Position numbers and translations under genes: made by a program
The notes under the pieces: generated by a model
Seen by the model: only the letters and a program-made list of their open reading frames with translations
What the model was told of the DNA's origin: nothing
Databases searched by the model: none
Shown: positions 7,587 to 15,111 of the stretch, in pieces
Layout: every line of letters starts with the position of its first letter
Position numbering within the stretch: position 1 is the stretch's first letter
NCBI GenBank assembly: GCA_947632155.1
Contig: CANROF010000019.1
Coordinates: 1 to 41,877 of the forward strand
Length of the DNA stretch: 41,877 nt
DNA from: an uncultured Oscillospiraceae bacterium
Lineage (GTDB): Bacteria; Bacillota; Clostridia; Oscillospirales; Oscillospiraceae
Reading direction: 5' to 3'

Positions 7587-9338
7587 ATGGTCATTTTGAT
7601 ACTCTATCTCATCGGCCTTGCCGGCGTGAGCTGGATACTGAGGAACAAGAGCCTGCAGCTTCGAAGCTTCCTCACGGTGGGGTATAACTACCTCTTTATC
7701 ATCCCCCTCTATTTCTTTACGCTCCTGCCGGACTGTGAGACGACGGCGGAGGTCTTGAATCTCCTTATCCGCTGCGCCTATCAGGCGCCCAAGGCCATGA
7801 CCTTCTGGGCGGATGTGGACCTTTTCAACGACCCGGCCATTACGCTGCTGTTTTACATAGTCTCCGTCTACACCGCCAGGACCCTGCTCCTCTTTTTCGC
7901 GCGGCGCTTCTTTACCGCCGCCGCCACAAGGACCGCCATAGTCCTGCGCCGCCGGGTCTTCGCCGTCTGCGGCAAGGCCGACGACGCCGCCGCCATGATT
8001 CGGGAGATACGCTCTCAGGACCGCCGCGCCCCCATCCTCTTCATCCCCCAGTGCGACGCCGACCGGGAGGCGGACCTGCGCGTCCCCACCGAGACTCGCC
8101 CCTGGGCGAAATTCCTCAGGGCGGGCCGGGACAACCACATCATACTCCTTCCGGATGAAAACCACGGGAATTTGGGGCGCCTCCGGGAGCTCAACGAGCT
8201 GGGGCGCCGGGTGCCGGGGCTGAAGGTCACGGCGTTTCTTGACAACGACATCCTCCGGTTTGACGACATGAGCTTTCCCGATCTGGACGCGTACCTCGTC
8301 TCCCGGGAGCAGCTGCTTATCCGCCGCTTCCTCATGGACGACCCGCCCCTGGCGGCCCTCAAAAAGCGCGGCGGGCGGGTGGAAAAGGGCGTCTATGTGC
8401 CGGACGGGCCGTTTTCCCTTGGAATCATCGGCCTTTCCGCGCTGAGCCGTGAGTTTTTGCTGGAGACTTGGGAGAACGCCGCCTTCGCCTCCTCCGCCCC
8501 GGACGGGCGCGGGTTTGAGGCGTTCATCGCGGACAGGAACGTTGCCGAGAGGCGCGCGCCCCTCTTCCTGGACGTACCTCAGCTCCGCGGCCAGGAGAAT
8601 TTCACCTGGATCGACGCCGCCCCGGAGTCCGAGGAGGCCGTGGCCGCCGTCCGGGAGCGCCTGGGGTCCCTGAATCAGATCCTCATCGCCACGGCGGACA
8701 CAAAGCTCAACCTGGAGCTGGCCACGCGGCTGTCGCGGCTCTTTGACCGGGAGTGCCCGGGGGACGCCCACCCGCAGCTTGTGGTGGCGGTCTTTGAGAA
8801 CGTGGACAGCGAGGTCCAGGTCCTCGCCAGGGACAACAAGGGCGTGTTTCTGAGGTGCAGCAGCGCCCAGTTCACCTACTCCGAGCTCATACAGCGCCGC
8901 ACGGACGCCGACGCCGAGGCGCTCCACCGGGCTTACGGCGGGAATTCCCTCCACGGGAAGGACTGGAACGCCATCGGAACGTACCTGCAAAACTCCAACC
9001 GGGCCGTGGTGTGGGACATCCCCAACAAGCTCCTGCTGGCCGGGGACCTCGCCGGGAAGACTCCCGAGGAGCGGGAGAGCGTCTACTGGGAGCTTGCCAA
9101 ATACGAGCACCTTCGCTGGTGTGTCTATCAGTACACCCACGGCTGGACGCTCCTGCCCGCCTCCCAGCTCACCGACCGGGAGCGGCAGGACCACGTCACC
9201 AAGCGCGCCGCCTCCCGCCGCCACGCCTGCCTCGTCCCCTGGGACGACTTGGACGCCCTGCCCCAGGAGCGCCCGGGGCTCTTGAAGTACTACGACTTTG
9301 AGAATGTCGCCGCCGTCTTCGAGAAAACGCCCCAGTGA
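7587..9338 (+). CDS. Membrane protein with Rossmann/TrkA-like regions and a C-terminal RyR domain
   Basis: The 583-residue protein has hydrophobic segments near 1-18, 32-48 and 83-105. A cytoplasmic part follows with two Rossmann-like starts, RRRVFAVCGKADDAA near residue 125 and FSLGIIGLSALSREF near 276, which resemble TrkA-N/RCK folds. The C-terminus (about 495-575) matches the RyR repeat: LAKYEHLRWCVYQYTHGWT followed by an HACLVPWDDLD motif. From memory, comparative work on nucleotide-based conflict systems (Burroughs and Aravind) placed bacterial RyR domains beside TIR and TrkA-type modules and proposed that they bind NAD-derived nucleotides. GGAGGCGGCAAA precedes the ATG, and the 12-bp gap implies co-expression with the TIR-LRR gene. 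A gated pore or membrane-disrupting role is an inference. Confidence 0.78.
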   Translation: MVILILYLIGLAGVSWILRNKSLQLRSFLTVGYNYLFIIPLYFFTLLPDCETTAEVLNLLIRCAYQAPKAMTFWADVDLFNDPAITLLFYIVSVYTARTLLLFFARRFFTAAATRTAIVLRRRVFAVCGKADDAAAMIREIRSQDRRAPILFIPQCDADREADLRVPTETRPWAKFLRAGRDNHIILLPDENHGNLGRLRELNELGRRVPGLKVTAFLDNDILRFDDMSFPDLDAYLVSREQLLIRRFLMDDPPLAALKKRGGRVEKGVYVPDGPFSLGIIGLSALSREFLLETWENAAFASSAPDGRGFEAFIADRNVAERRAPLFLDVPQLRGQENFTWIDAAPESEEAVAAVRERLGSLNQILIATADTKLNLELATRLSRLFDRECPGDAHPQLVVAVFENVDSEVQVLARDNKGVFLRCSSAQFTYSELIQRRTDADAEALHRAYGGNSLHGKDWNAIGTYLQNSNRAVVWDIPNKLLLAGDLAGKTPEERESVYWELAKYEHLRWCVYQYTHGWTLLPASQLTDRERQDHVTKRAASRRHACLVPWDDLDALPQERPGLLKYYDFENVAAVFEKTPQ

Positions 9339-9371
9339 CGCCGAGATTACAACCAAACCGCTTTGGCAACC

Positions 9372-9743
9372 CAATGTCATTAAGTCAGCAGCCATCTACG
9401 AGGAAAAGGATTGTTTCCGATAACCGCGAAATCTTCCATGTAGGGGCCGATGACCACATCGGCCCGCCCCGATTCGCGCCCGCTTTCCGTCAAATTATAA
9501 ATCCCCATTCCCGCCGTACGGGCCGCTGCCCACAGCGGCCCATTTTCCGTTCTTCGCCGTGCCCCCTTGAACGGAGGGCGGGAGCGCAACGATGGGCCGC
9601 TGTGGGCAGCGGCCCGTACAGCGAGATTGTGGGTTATCACGTTAAAATTGGGATTTTCAATAATTGCAACGTTCTTGATTGATTCGTCGGGGTGGGTTCC
9701 TCCCGCGTATGAGGCTCGGATTTTGCTTAACTTAATGACATTG
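9372..9743. repeat. 372-bp repeat with 14-bp inverted ends and internal palindromes
   Basis: CAATGTCATTAAGT at 9372-9385 is repeated inverted at 9730-9743. Inside are three palindromes of the form GGGCCGnnG...CnnCGGCCC at 9444-9465, 9520-9541 and 9594-9615. The inner sequence is clearly related to 15190-15579, which ends with the same 14-base sequence. No transposase is encoded. It looks like a small non-autonomous element or REP-like cluster. It covers most of the 426-bp gap between the RyR gene and the convergent kinase. Confidence 0.75.
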
Positions 9744-9764
9744 CCCTGCAACCGGGGCGGTTTT

Positions 9765-10643
9765 TTATGGGAATTTCAGCCATACGGTGAGGCGGTTGGA
9801 GGCGCAGGCGGCGCCGATGGAGCCGCCCATCTCCTTTGTCAGGGACCGGGCGATGGAAAGGCCCAGGCCCGTGGAGTCCCGGGCGGCCTCCACGGTGAAG
9901 AAGCGGTCAAAGAGCCTCCCCGCCGCCACCCCGTCAAGCCCCGGGGCGGTGTTGGTGAAGCGCAGCCCGCCCTCCGGGGAGAGCGCGATCTCCAGGTCCC
10001 CGGCGCTGTATTTTATGGCGTTGCTCAGGATGTTCCCCAGCACCCGACCGAGGGCCGTCCGGTCCAGGACGCGCACTACCGGGGCCTCCGGCAGCGTGAC
10101 GGACGGCTCGATGCCCCGGGCCGTCAGCGCCGCGTAGAAGCCGGATACGGCCTCCTCCACCGCGGCCCGCAGGTCCACCCGCTCGAGCCTGAGCTCCCGG
10201 GCATACCGGGTCTGCGAATAGCAAAAAAGCTCCTCCGTCAGGCGCGTCATGGCCTCCGCGCGCTCCCCGATGAGCTCCAGATACCGCCGCGCCTCCGGCG
10301 GCAGGTCCTGGCGGCTCATAAGGTCCAGATACCCCCGGATGGCCGTCAGGGGCGTTCGCAGATCGTGGGAGAGGCCCGTCACGGCCTCCCGGAGCTCCCG
10401 GTCGCCGTTCTCAAAGCGGAGCCTCCGTTCCCGGAGCTTCCGGAGCTGCCCATTGAGCGCCGAGGCCAAAGCCCTCGCGTGCCTGTCCCTGGTGGATAGC
10501 GTGAGCAGAGTATTCGTCTCTCCCTCCACCCGCTCCGAGAGCCCCTCCAGAATCTCGTCAAAGGCCCGCTCCAAAAGCCGGACCTTCCCCCAAAGCCCCG
10601 CCGCGGCAATACACAGCAAAAGGCATGGTATCCAGGCAAGCAT
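9765..10643 (-). CDS. Sensor histidine kinase, short VanS/BceS-like
   Basis: The 292-residue kinase has one N-terminal membrane helix (about 3-18) and almost no outside sensor part. A coiled linker (about 20-80) leads to the dimerisation domain with H93 in LSHDLRTPLTAIRG, and then to the ATPase domain with an N box (NILSNAIKYS), DRFFTVE and the G box STGLGLSIARS. Kinases without a sensor loop often watch the state of an ABC transporter in antimicrobial-peptide systems. It lies last in a minus-strand run of regulator, ABC ATPase, permease remnant and kinase, so its partner is most likely the regulator at 11942-12601. With the permease reduced to a remnant, its input may be lost. A 75-bp gap carrying a repeat fragment separates it from the remnant. 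Confidence 0.88.
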   Translation of the reverse strand: MLAWIPCLLLCIAAAGLWGKVRLLERAFDEILEGLSERVEGETNTLLTLSTRDRHARALASALNGQLRKLRERRLRFENGDRELREAVTGLSHDLRTPLTAIRGYLDLMSRQDLPPEARRYLELIGERAEAMTRLTEELFCYSQTRYARELRLERVDLRAAVEEAVSGFYAALTARGIEPSVTLPEAPVVRVLDRTALGRVLGNILSNAIKYSAGDLEIALSPEGGLRFTNTAPGLDGVAAGRLFDRFFTVEAARDSTGLGLSIARSLTKEMGGSIGAACASNRLTVWLKFP

Positions 10644-10678
10644 GGTATCACCCTCTTGAAAAGTTCACAAGGAAACTT

Positions 10679-10708
10679 CGCCGGACACCGTGCCGGCCCG
10701 TCCCCCGT
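10679..10708. repeat. Fragment of the dispersed GGGCCGG palindrome family
   Basis: The sequence CCGGACACCGTGCCGGCCCG is the reverse complement of the palindrome core seen at 15161-15182 and 19794-19815. It lies in the short gap between the permease remnant and the kinase. It shows that this repeat family has reached the inside of the operon. Confidence 0.6.
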
Positions 10709-10718
10709 ATGGGACGCC

Positions 10719-10943
10719 CTACTTCAGATCCTTTCTCCTGAACAAAACCAGCCCCACTCCGGTGGCGGCGGCGATAAGCGCCGCGTCGTAGAGTATGAGC
10801 AGCCACGGGCGCGATACCTCCGCCGTGACATACTGGCCGGTCTGGCCGCCGGGGAGGACATACCCCGCCGCCACGGCGCAGGAGAGCCACAGGGCGCGGG
10901 ACCGCCAAAGCCGGACAAAGCCGGCGGACAGGAGGTTACGCAT
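10719..10943 (-). pseudogene. ABC-2 type permease remnant with a large internal deletion
   Basis: The frame encodes 74 residues. Its first part (MRNLLSAGFVRLWRSRALWL) looks like the beginning of a BcrB-like ABC-2 permease, and its end (GLVLFRRKDLK, after one hydrophobic helix) looks like the end of one. About 150-200 middle residues with the other membrane helices are missing, and the frame is kept. The ATG at 10943-10941 overlaps the end of the ATPase gene and has GGAGGTGAGCGGG before it, so this was the coupled permease of that ATPase. The remaining protein has about two hydrophobic segments and could not form the usual six-helix permease. It may be inert, or a small membrane protein retained to signal to the kinase. 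Confidence 0.65.
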
Positions 10944-11850
10944 CCCGCTCACCTCCCACCAGGCCCATGAAGAAGCTCTCCAGGCTCTCGTCCCGCTCCT
11001 GGGCGGACAATATCTGACAGCCCCGCTCATTGAGGGCCAGGGCCAGCTCCGTGACGTTTATTTTGGCGTAGACGTCGGCCTCATTTTCGGAGACGACCTT
11101 ATACTCCGTCCCCATGCCCTCCAGCACCGCCGCCAGGGCCGCCGTGTCGGACACGGTGAGGCGCACGCGCTTGCGGGCGGCGGCCTCCAGCTCCCCGGCG
11201 CTCAGCTCCCGGACCATCCGCCCCCGGTCGATAAAGCCGTAGTGGGTGGCCAGGCGCGAAAGCTCGTCCAAAATGTGGCTGGAGACGAGGACCGTTATCC
11301 CCCGCTCCCGGTTGAGCCCCAAAAGGAGCTCCCGAATCTCAACGATTCCCTGTGGGTCCAGGCCGTTTATGGGCTCGTCCAGCACCAAAAGGTCCGGGTC
11401 CCCGCACAGCGCCACGGCAATTCCCAGCCGCTGCTTCATCCCCAGGGAGAAATCGCGGACCTTTTTCCTCCCCGTGTCCCCCAGTCCCACAAGGTCCAGG
11501 AGCTCCGGGATACCGGTGAAGTCCGGAAGGCCCAGAATGCGGTACTGCTGTTTTAAGTTGTCCTCCCCGGACATGTCGAGGTAGACGGAGGGCGTCTCCA
11601 CCACCGCGCCCATCCTCCGGCGGGCCCCGGAGATCTTTCCGTCCCGGCAGGATATGCCGCAGATGGAATACTCCCCGGCGGTGGGGCTCTGAAGTCCGCA
11701 GATAAGGCGGATCAGGGTGGTCTTCCCCGCCCCGTTTCGCCCCACAAGGCCGTATATCGCCCCCCGGGGCACGGTCATGTCGAGGCCGTCCAGGGCGGCG
11801 GCGCCGCCGTAGCGCTTCGTAAGGCCGCGAGCTTGCAAGTTCGGCATCAT
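10936..11850 (-). CDS. ABC transporter ATP-binding protein, BcrA-like
   Basis: The 304-residue ATPase has Walker A GRNGAGKTT (about 38-46), signature FSLGMKQR, Walker B LLVLDEPINGLDP and a switch histidine in SSHILDEL. A C-terminal extension of about 90 residues is usual for the BcrA type, which drives peptide-antibiotic export or immunity together with ABC-2 permeases. It belongs with the permease remnant that overlaps its 3' end. Two ATGs stand together at the start (11850 and 11847), and AGGAGG lies upstream. A 91-bp gap separates it from the regulator gene and holds a possible regulator site. As the local permease is broken, it may be orphaned or work with a permease elsewhere. Confidence 0.9.
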   Translation of the reverse strand: MMPNLQARGLTKRYGGAAALDGLDMTVPRGAIYGLVGRNGAGKTTLIRLICGLQSPTAGEYSICGISCRDGKISGARRRMGAVVETPSVYLDMSGEDNLKQQYRILGLPDFTGIPELLDLVGLGDTGRKKVRDFSLGMKQRLGIAVALCGDPDLLVLDEPINGLDPQGIVEIRELLLGLNRERGITVLVSSHILDELSRLATHYGFIDRGRMVRELSAGELEAAARKRVRLTVSDTAALAAVLEGMGTEYKVVSENEADVYAKINVTELALALNERGCQILSAQERDESLESFFMGLVGGERDA

Positions 11851-11909
11851 AAAAGGGACCTCCTTTTGTCAGGATGGTCCCATGATAGCAGGAAAAAATG
11901 ATAAAACGG

Positions 11910-11932
11910 TTAAGAAAAGCGTTGAGATTTGG
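11910..11932. promoter_or_regulatory. Possible response-regulator site between regulator and ABC genes
   Basis: The half-sites TTAAGA (11910-11915) and TTGAGA (11922-11927) lie 12 bp apart. A 13-base string, CGTTGAGATTTGG (11920-11932), occurs again exactly at 12963-12975, ahead of the plus-strand regulator. OmpR-type regulators bind direct repeats about one helix turn apart. A -10-like TATCAT on the minus strand (11882-11887) lies at a fitting distance for the ABC gene. The assignment is an inference. Confidence 0.4.
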
Positions 11933-11941
11933 TAAAGACCC

Positions 11942-12601
11942 TTAATTTTCCCTTAATTTGAAGCCGATTCCCCACACCGCCTCGATGACGTCCCCCGCGC
12001 CGGCGTCCCGGAGCTTTTTCCGGAGGTTGCTGACGTGGGTCTTGAGGCTGCTCTCGGTGCAGTCCGGCGTGTCGACGGATACGCGCTCCAGTATGGCGGA
12101 CTTCGTCACCACGCGCTTCGGGTCGGCCATGAGCATCCGCAAAACGGCAAACTCCGTGCGGGTGAGGCGCAGCGCGGCGCCGTTCACCGACGCCTGGCGC
12201 TTACCGGCGTCCAGGCATATCCCGCCGAAGCGCAGCGCCGCGTCCCCGGAGGCCGGCCCTCTCAATGCCGCCGCCACCCGGGCCATGAGCTCCCGGCTGT
12301 CAAAGGGCTTTGTGACGTAATCCGCGGCGCCGGAGAGCAGGAGGTCCACCTTGCTGTCCACGTCGGCCCGGGCGGAGAGGACGATGACGGGGATGCCCCG
12401 GAGCTTCGGCAGCACCTGCTCCCCGGAAAGGCCCGGCAGCATGAGGTCCAGGAGCACAAGGTCCGGTTTTTCACCGCCCAGCGTCAGCACCGCCTCGGTG
12501 CCGGAGTAGGCCCGGGTGACGGCGTGCCCCTCCCGGGTCAAAAGCTCTTCAAGAATATCCCCGATATGCACGTCGTCGTCAATGACCAATACCCGGCTCA
12601 C
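11942..12601 (-). CDS. OmpR/PhoB-family response regulator
   Basis: The 219-residue protein has a receiver domain (about 1-115) with the acidic pair D9/D10, phospho-acceptor D52 in LVLLDLMLPG and a lysine in YVTKPFD. A winged-helix DNA-binding domain (about 125-215) ends in VIEAVWGIGFKLREN, as in the VanR/PhoB group. It is the first gene of the minus-strand unit with the BcrA-like ATPase and the kinase at 9765-10643. It probably controls that ABC unit in response to a cell-envelope or peptide signal. Upstream lies TATAAT on the minus strand (12627-12632) with no clear -35. The MITE at 12681-12837 sits directly upstream and may affect its expression. Confidence 0.92.
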   Translation of the reverse strand: MSRVLVIDDDVHIGDILEELLTREGHAVTRAYSGTEAVLTLGGEKPDLVLLDLMLPGLSGEQVLPKLRGIPVIVLSARADVDSKVDLLLSGAADYVTKPFDSRELMARVAAALRGPASGDAALRFGGICLDAGKRQASVNGAALRLTRTEFAVLRMLMADPKRVVTKSAILERVSVDTPDCTESSLKTHVSNLRKKLRDAGAGDVIEAVWGIGFKLREN

Positions 12602-12680
12602 GCGCCCGCCCCCTTTTTCTATTACAATTATAATACCTGTTCATTTACCGCTAACTTTTGATTTGCAATGTATATTTTAT

Positions 12681-12837
12681 ACTAATCCCTGATTAAAAAC
12701 GCCAACCGAGCGGCGAGGATTTTTTGCGTCAGGCGAGGAAGACGGCGCAGAGAATACTGTATGTATTGTCAAGCCGTCTGACGAAGCATGGCGCAAAAAA
12801 GACCGTCGCGAATTGGAGTTTTTGATTAGGGATTAGT
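12681..12837. mobile_element. MITE-like element, copy 1
   Basis: A 157-bp sequence is bounded by near-perfect inverted ends (ACTAATCCCTGATTAAAAA and its complement with two changes). It folds along its length: GCGTCAGGCG pairs with CGTCTGACG, and GGATTTTTTGCG with CGCAAAAAAGACC. It is strongly similar over its whole length to 26841-26996. The target looks like TA, as with Tc1/mariner-IS630 type elements. There is no transposase. It occupies the gap between the two divergent response regulators; the rest of this 405-bp gap holds only promoter sequence. Confidence 0.82.
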
Positions 12838-12953
12838 TTTACAAATTCAAAAATCCGCTTACCGTCAACCTCTATAATACCAGCGAAAACCTGCCAAGTC
12901 AACGACGGCGGTTGACTGCGGGAGGGCCTTTCATTATAATATTTTTAAAGGAT

Positions 12954-12975
12954 TTGAGAATTCGTTGAGATTTGG
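12954..12975 (+). promoter_or_regulatory. Direct-repeat operator candidate ahead of the plus-strand regulator
   Basis: TTGAGA occurs at 12954-12959 and again at 12965-12970, 11 bp apart, and the second lies in the 13-base string shared with 11920-11932. A -10-like TATTAT lies at 12980-12985, so the repeats would cover the -35 region, as at promoters activated by OmpR-type regulators. It may serve for self-control. Confidence 0.45.
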
Positions 12976-13006
12976 CCTTTATTATAGGATTGCTGGGGGT
13001 GGTCTT

Positions 13007-13678
13007 ATGGCGTACCGGGTGCTGGTGGTGGACGACGAGGCGGATGTTGTGAATATGCTGCGGAGCTTCCTTACCCGCCGGGGCTTTGAGGTCAGCGCCG
13101 CCTCCGACGGGCCGGAGGCGCTGGAGCTGGCCGGGGAGAAGCCGGACATCATCCTCCTTGACATCAACATGCCCCAGATGGACGGCATCGAGGTCTGCCG
13201 GGCCATTCGGGACCGGGTGGCCTGCCCCATTCTCTTTCTCACCGCCCGGGACGGGGAGGAGGACAAGGTGGAGAGCTTCGCCTCCGGCGGGGACGACTAC
13301 ATCGTAAAGCCCTTCTCCCTGGCGGAGCTGGGCGCGCGGATAGAGGCGCACCTGCGGCGGGACCGGCGCAGCCGGGACATCCAGCGCCGGGTCTTCGGGG
13401 ACGTCACCGTGGACTACTCCGCCCGGGAGGTGTCGGTCCGGGGCGGGAAGCTGAGCCTCAGCCGCAAGGATTTCGACATTTTAAAGCTCCTCAGCCTCAA
13501 CCGCGGCCAGGTCTTTGACCGGGCGCGGATATACGACCGGGTCTGGGGGCTGGAGGGCGACGGCGACGACACCGTCATCATGGAACACATAAGAAGGATA
13601 CGGCTGGCCTTTGCCAGGGCGGGGGCCGCGGACCACATCGAAACGGTATGGGGGATAGGATACAAATGGAAAGACTGA
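13007..13678 (+). CDS. OmpR/PhoB-family response regulator
   Basis: The 223-residue regulator has a receiver domain with D9/D10, phospho-acceptor D52 in IILLDINMPQMDG and a lysine in YIVKPFS. Its C-terminal winged helix (about 125-222) carries RIYDRVWG and ends in HIETVWGIGYKWKD. The start chosen is the ATG at 13007 with GGGGGTGG just before it; the earlier in-frame ATG at 12965 lies inside the operator region and lacks a ribosome site. Its stop overlaps the start of the kinase gene, so the two are translated together. It resembles the regulator at 11942-12601, which is transcribed away from it, and the two may be old paralogues. Confidence 0.92.
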   Translation: MAYRVLVVDDEADVVNMLRSFLTRRGFEVSAASDGPEALELAGEKPDIILLDINMPQMDGIEVCRAIRDRVACPILFLTARDGEEDKVESFASGGDDYIVKPFSLAELGARIEAHLRRDRRSRDIQRRVFGDVTVDYSAREVSVRGGKLSLSRKDFDILKLLSLNRGQVFDRARIYDRVWGLEGDGDDTVIMEHIRRIRLAFARAGAADHIETVWGIGYKWKD

Positions 13679-14997
13679 AAAAACAGTTGGAGCGGGCGTC
13701 CATACCCGCGGCCTTCGTCATCTGCGGGCTGGGGTGCCTGGCGGCGGCGGTCTTGCTCACCAAGGCCACGCTCTATTTTGCCAAAACAAGCCTTCCGGAG
13801 CCCCGGAAGTCCTACGAGATCGGCGTAGTGTACGCCCCGGAGGACTCCGTCGCGGCGGTCCCGGGGACCTGGGAGGAGTTTGAGGAGAGCGGCTCCGACA
13901 CCGTGACGCTGAATCCCTCCGTGGGCGTCTATACCCCGGCGGAGGACTACGCCGTCACCGGCGGCCTTGAGGGCGCGGAGCACCGGGTGGTTTTCCTCTC
14001 CACCCAGGGGGTCCGGGTGGAGACGGTGGCGGCGAGGACGGGCGCCTCTCCCCTCCGGGGCCTCTACGACCATATGGATGAGCTGGCGGCAGTGCTGTGG
14101 TATACCGTCTGCCTGGGCGCGGCGGCGGTGATATTCTACCGCTGGAAGATACGGCGGCCCTACCGGGCGCTGATGGAGGCGGTTTTCAAGATCTCCGACA
14201 ACGACCTGAACTTTGAGATGGGCTACCAGGGCACGAACGAGCTGGGCAGGCTCTGTGGGGCCTTTGAGCTCATGCGCCGGGAGCTGGTCCGGGGCAAACG
14301 GCGGATGTGGGAGGCCGTGGAGGAGCGCAAGCGCCTCAATTCCGCCTTCGCACACGACATGCGCACGCCCCTCACCGTCATGCGCGGCCACGCGGAGATG
14401 ATCGAGTCGGAGTTGGAGGGCACGGCGGACAGCGAGAGCATCCGTTTTTCCGTGGGGGAGATCTCCCGGCAGGTGGACCGCCTCAGCGCCTTCGCGGACA
14501 CCGTGGGGAGGCTCCGGAGGCTTGAGGACTACGAGCCACGCCTCTCCCCCGTCTCCGCCGCGGAGCTGGCCTCCGCCCTCTCCGGCACCGCGCGGCTCCT
14601 GTGCCCGGGGGTCGCGGCGGAGGTGGAGAATCTGCTGGGGCCCGCGGTCCTCTATACCGACGCCGAGGCCCTGGCGCAGATATGCGAGAACATCATCTCC
14701 AACGCCTCCCGCCACGCTAAAAACAGCGTCCGGGTGGTCCTCCGGTGGCAGGGTGACAAATGCGCGGCGGAGGTCACGGACGACGGCGGCGGCTTCTCCC
14801 CCAGGGACCTGGAGTGCGCCTCCCGGGCTTACTACCGGGGCGAGCGGCGCGGGGACGACGCCCACTTCGGGCTGGGGCTCTATATAAGCTCCGTCCTCGC
14901 GAAAAAGCTGGGCGGGGAGCTCCTTCTGGAGAACTCCCCCCAGGGCGGCGCCCGGGTCACGGCGACCTTTCTCCCCTCCGGCGCGCCGGGGAGCTGA
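13666..14997 (+). CDS. Sensor histidine kinase with outside sensor loop and HAMP
   Basis: The 443-residue kinase has a first membrane helix (about 13-38), an outside region of roughly 100 residues, a second helix (about 143-158) and a HAMP segment (about 160-215). H230 in AFAHDMRTPLTVMRG is the phosphorylated residue. The ATPase domain has NIISNASRH, DDGGGF and the G box FGLGLYISS. The ATG at 13666 is preferred to 13648 because GGGGGATAGG stands six bases before it. It overlaps the regulator gene by 13 bp and is its partner. The outside loop has no domain I recognise. A strong terminator follows at 15017-15053. Confidence 0.92.
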   Translation: MERLKKQLERASIPAAFVICGLGCLAAAVLLTKATLYFAKTSLPEPRKSYEIGVVYAPEDSVAAVPGTWEEFEESGSDTVTLNPSVGVYTPAEDYAVTGGLEGAEHRVVFLSTQGVRVETVAARTGASPLRGLYDHMDELAAVLWYTVCLGAAAVIFYRWKIRRPYRALMEAVFKISDNDLNFEMGYQGTNELGRLCGAFELMRRELVRGKRRMWEAVEERKRLNSAFAHDMRTPLTVMRGHAEMIESELEGTADSESIRFSVGEISRQVDRLSAFADTVGRLRRLEDYEPRLSPVSAAELASALSGTARLLCPGVAAEVENLLGPAVLYTDAEALAQICENIISNASRHAKNSVRVVLRWQGDKCAAEVTDDGGGFSPRDLECASRAYYRGERRGDDAHFGLGLYISSVLAKKLGGELLLENSPQGGARVTATFLPSGAPGS

Positions 14998-15016
14998 CAG
15001 GCAATATGGAATCTGA

Positions 15017-15053
15017 CCGGCGGCGCGTCCCTTGACGCGCCGCCGGTTTTTTT
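15017..15053 (+). terminator. Rho-independent terminator of the regulator-kinase operon
   Basis: The stem CCGGCGGCGCGTC with its complement (loop CCTT) is followed by seven T residues at 15047-15053. It lies 20 bases after the kinase stop. Confidence 0.92.
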
Positions 15054-15111
15054 CGCGTCGCCGCCGCTCGGTATCTCATTTAAAATGAATATTCGTATAG
15101 ATCCCGAGGTT

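Noticed and set aside
7674-7688. TVGYN near the start of the RyR protein resembles the TVGYG filter of potassium channels.
   Set aside because: It lacks the last glycine and aspartate and a pore helix before it, and it lies at the start of a hydrophobic segment. A true channel pore is not supported by this alone.
6969-9395. An 808-residue open frame on the minus strand opposite the TIR/RyR genes.
   Set aside because: It covers two well-supported genes and has no recognisable domain; long antisense frames are expected at high GC.
9380-9751. A 123-residue minus-strand frame in the repeat 9372-9743.
   Set aside because: It lies wholly in a palindromic repeat whose relative at 15190-15579 does not keep the frame.
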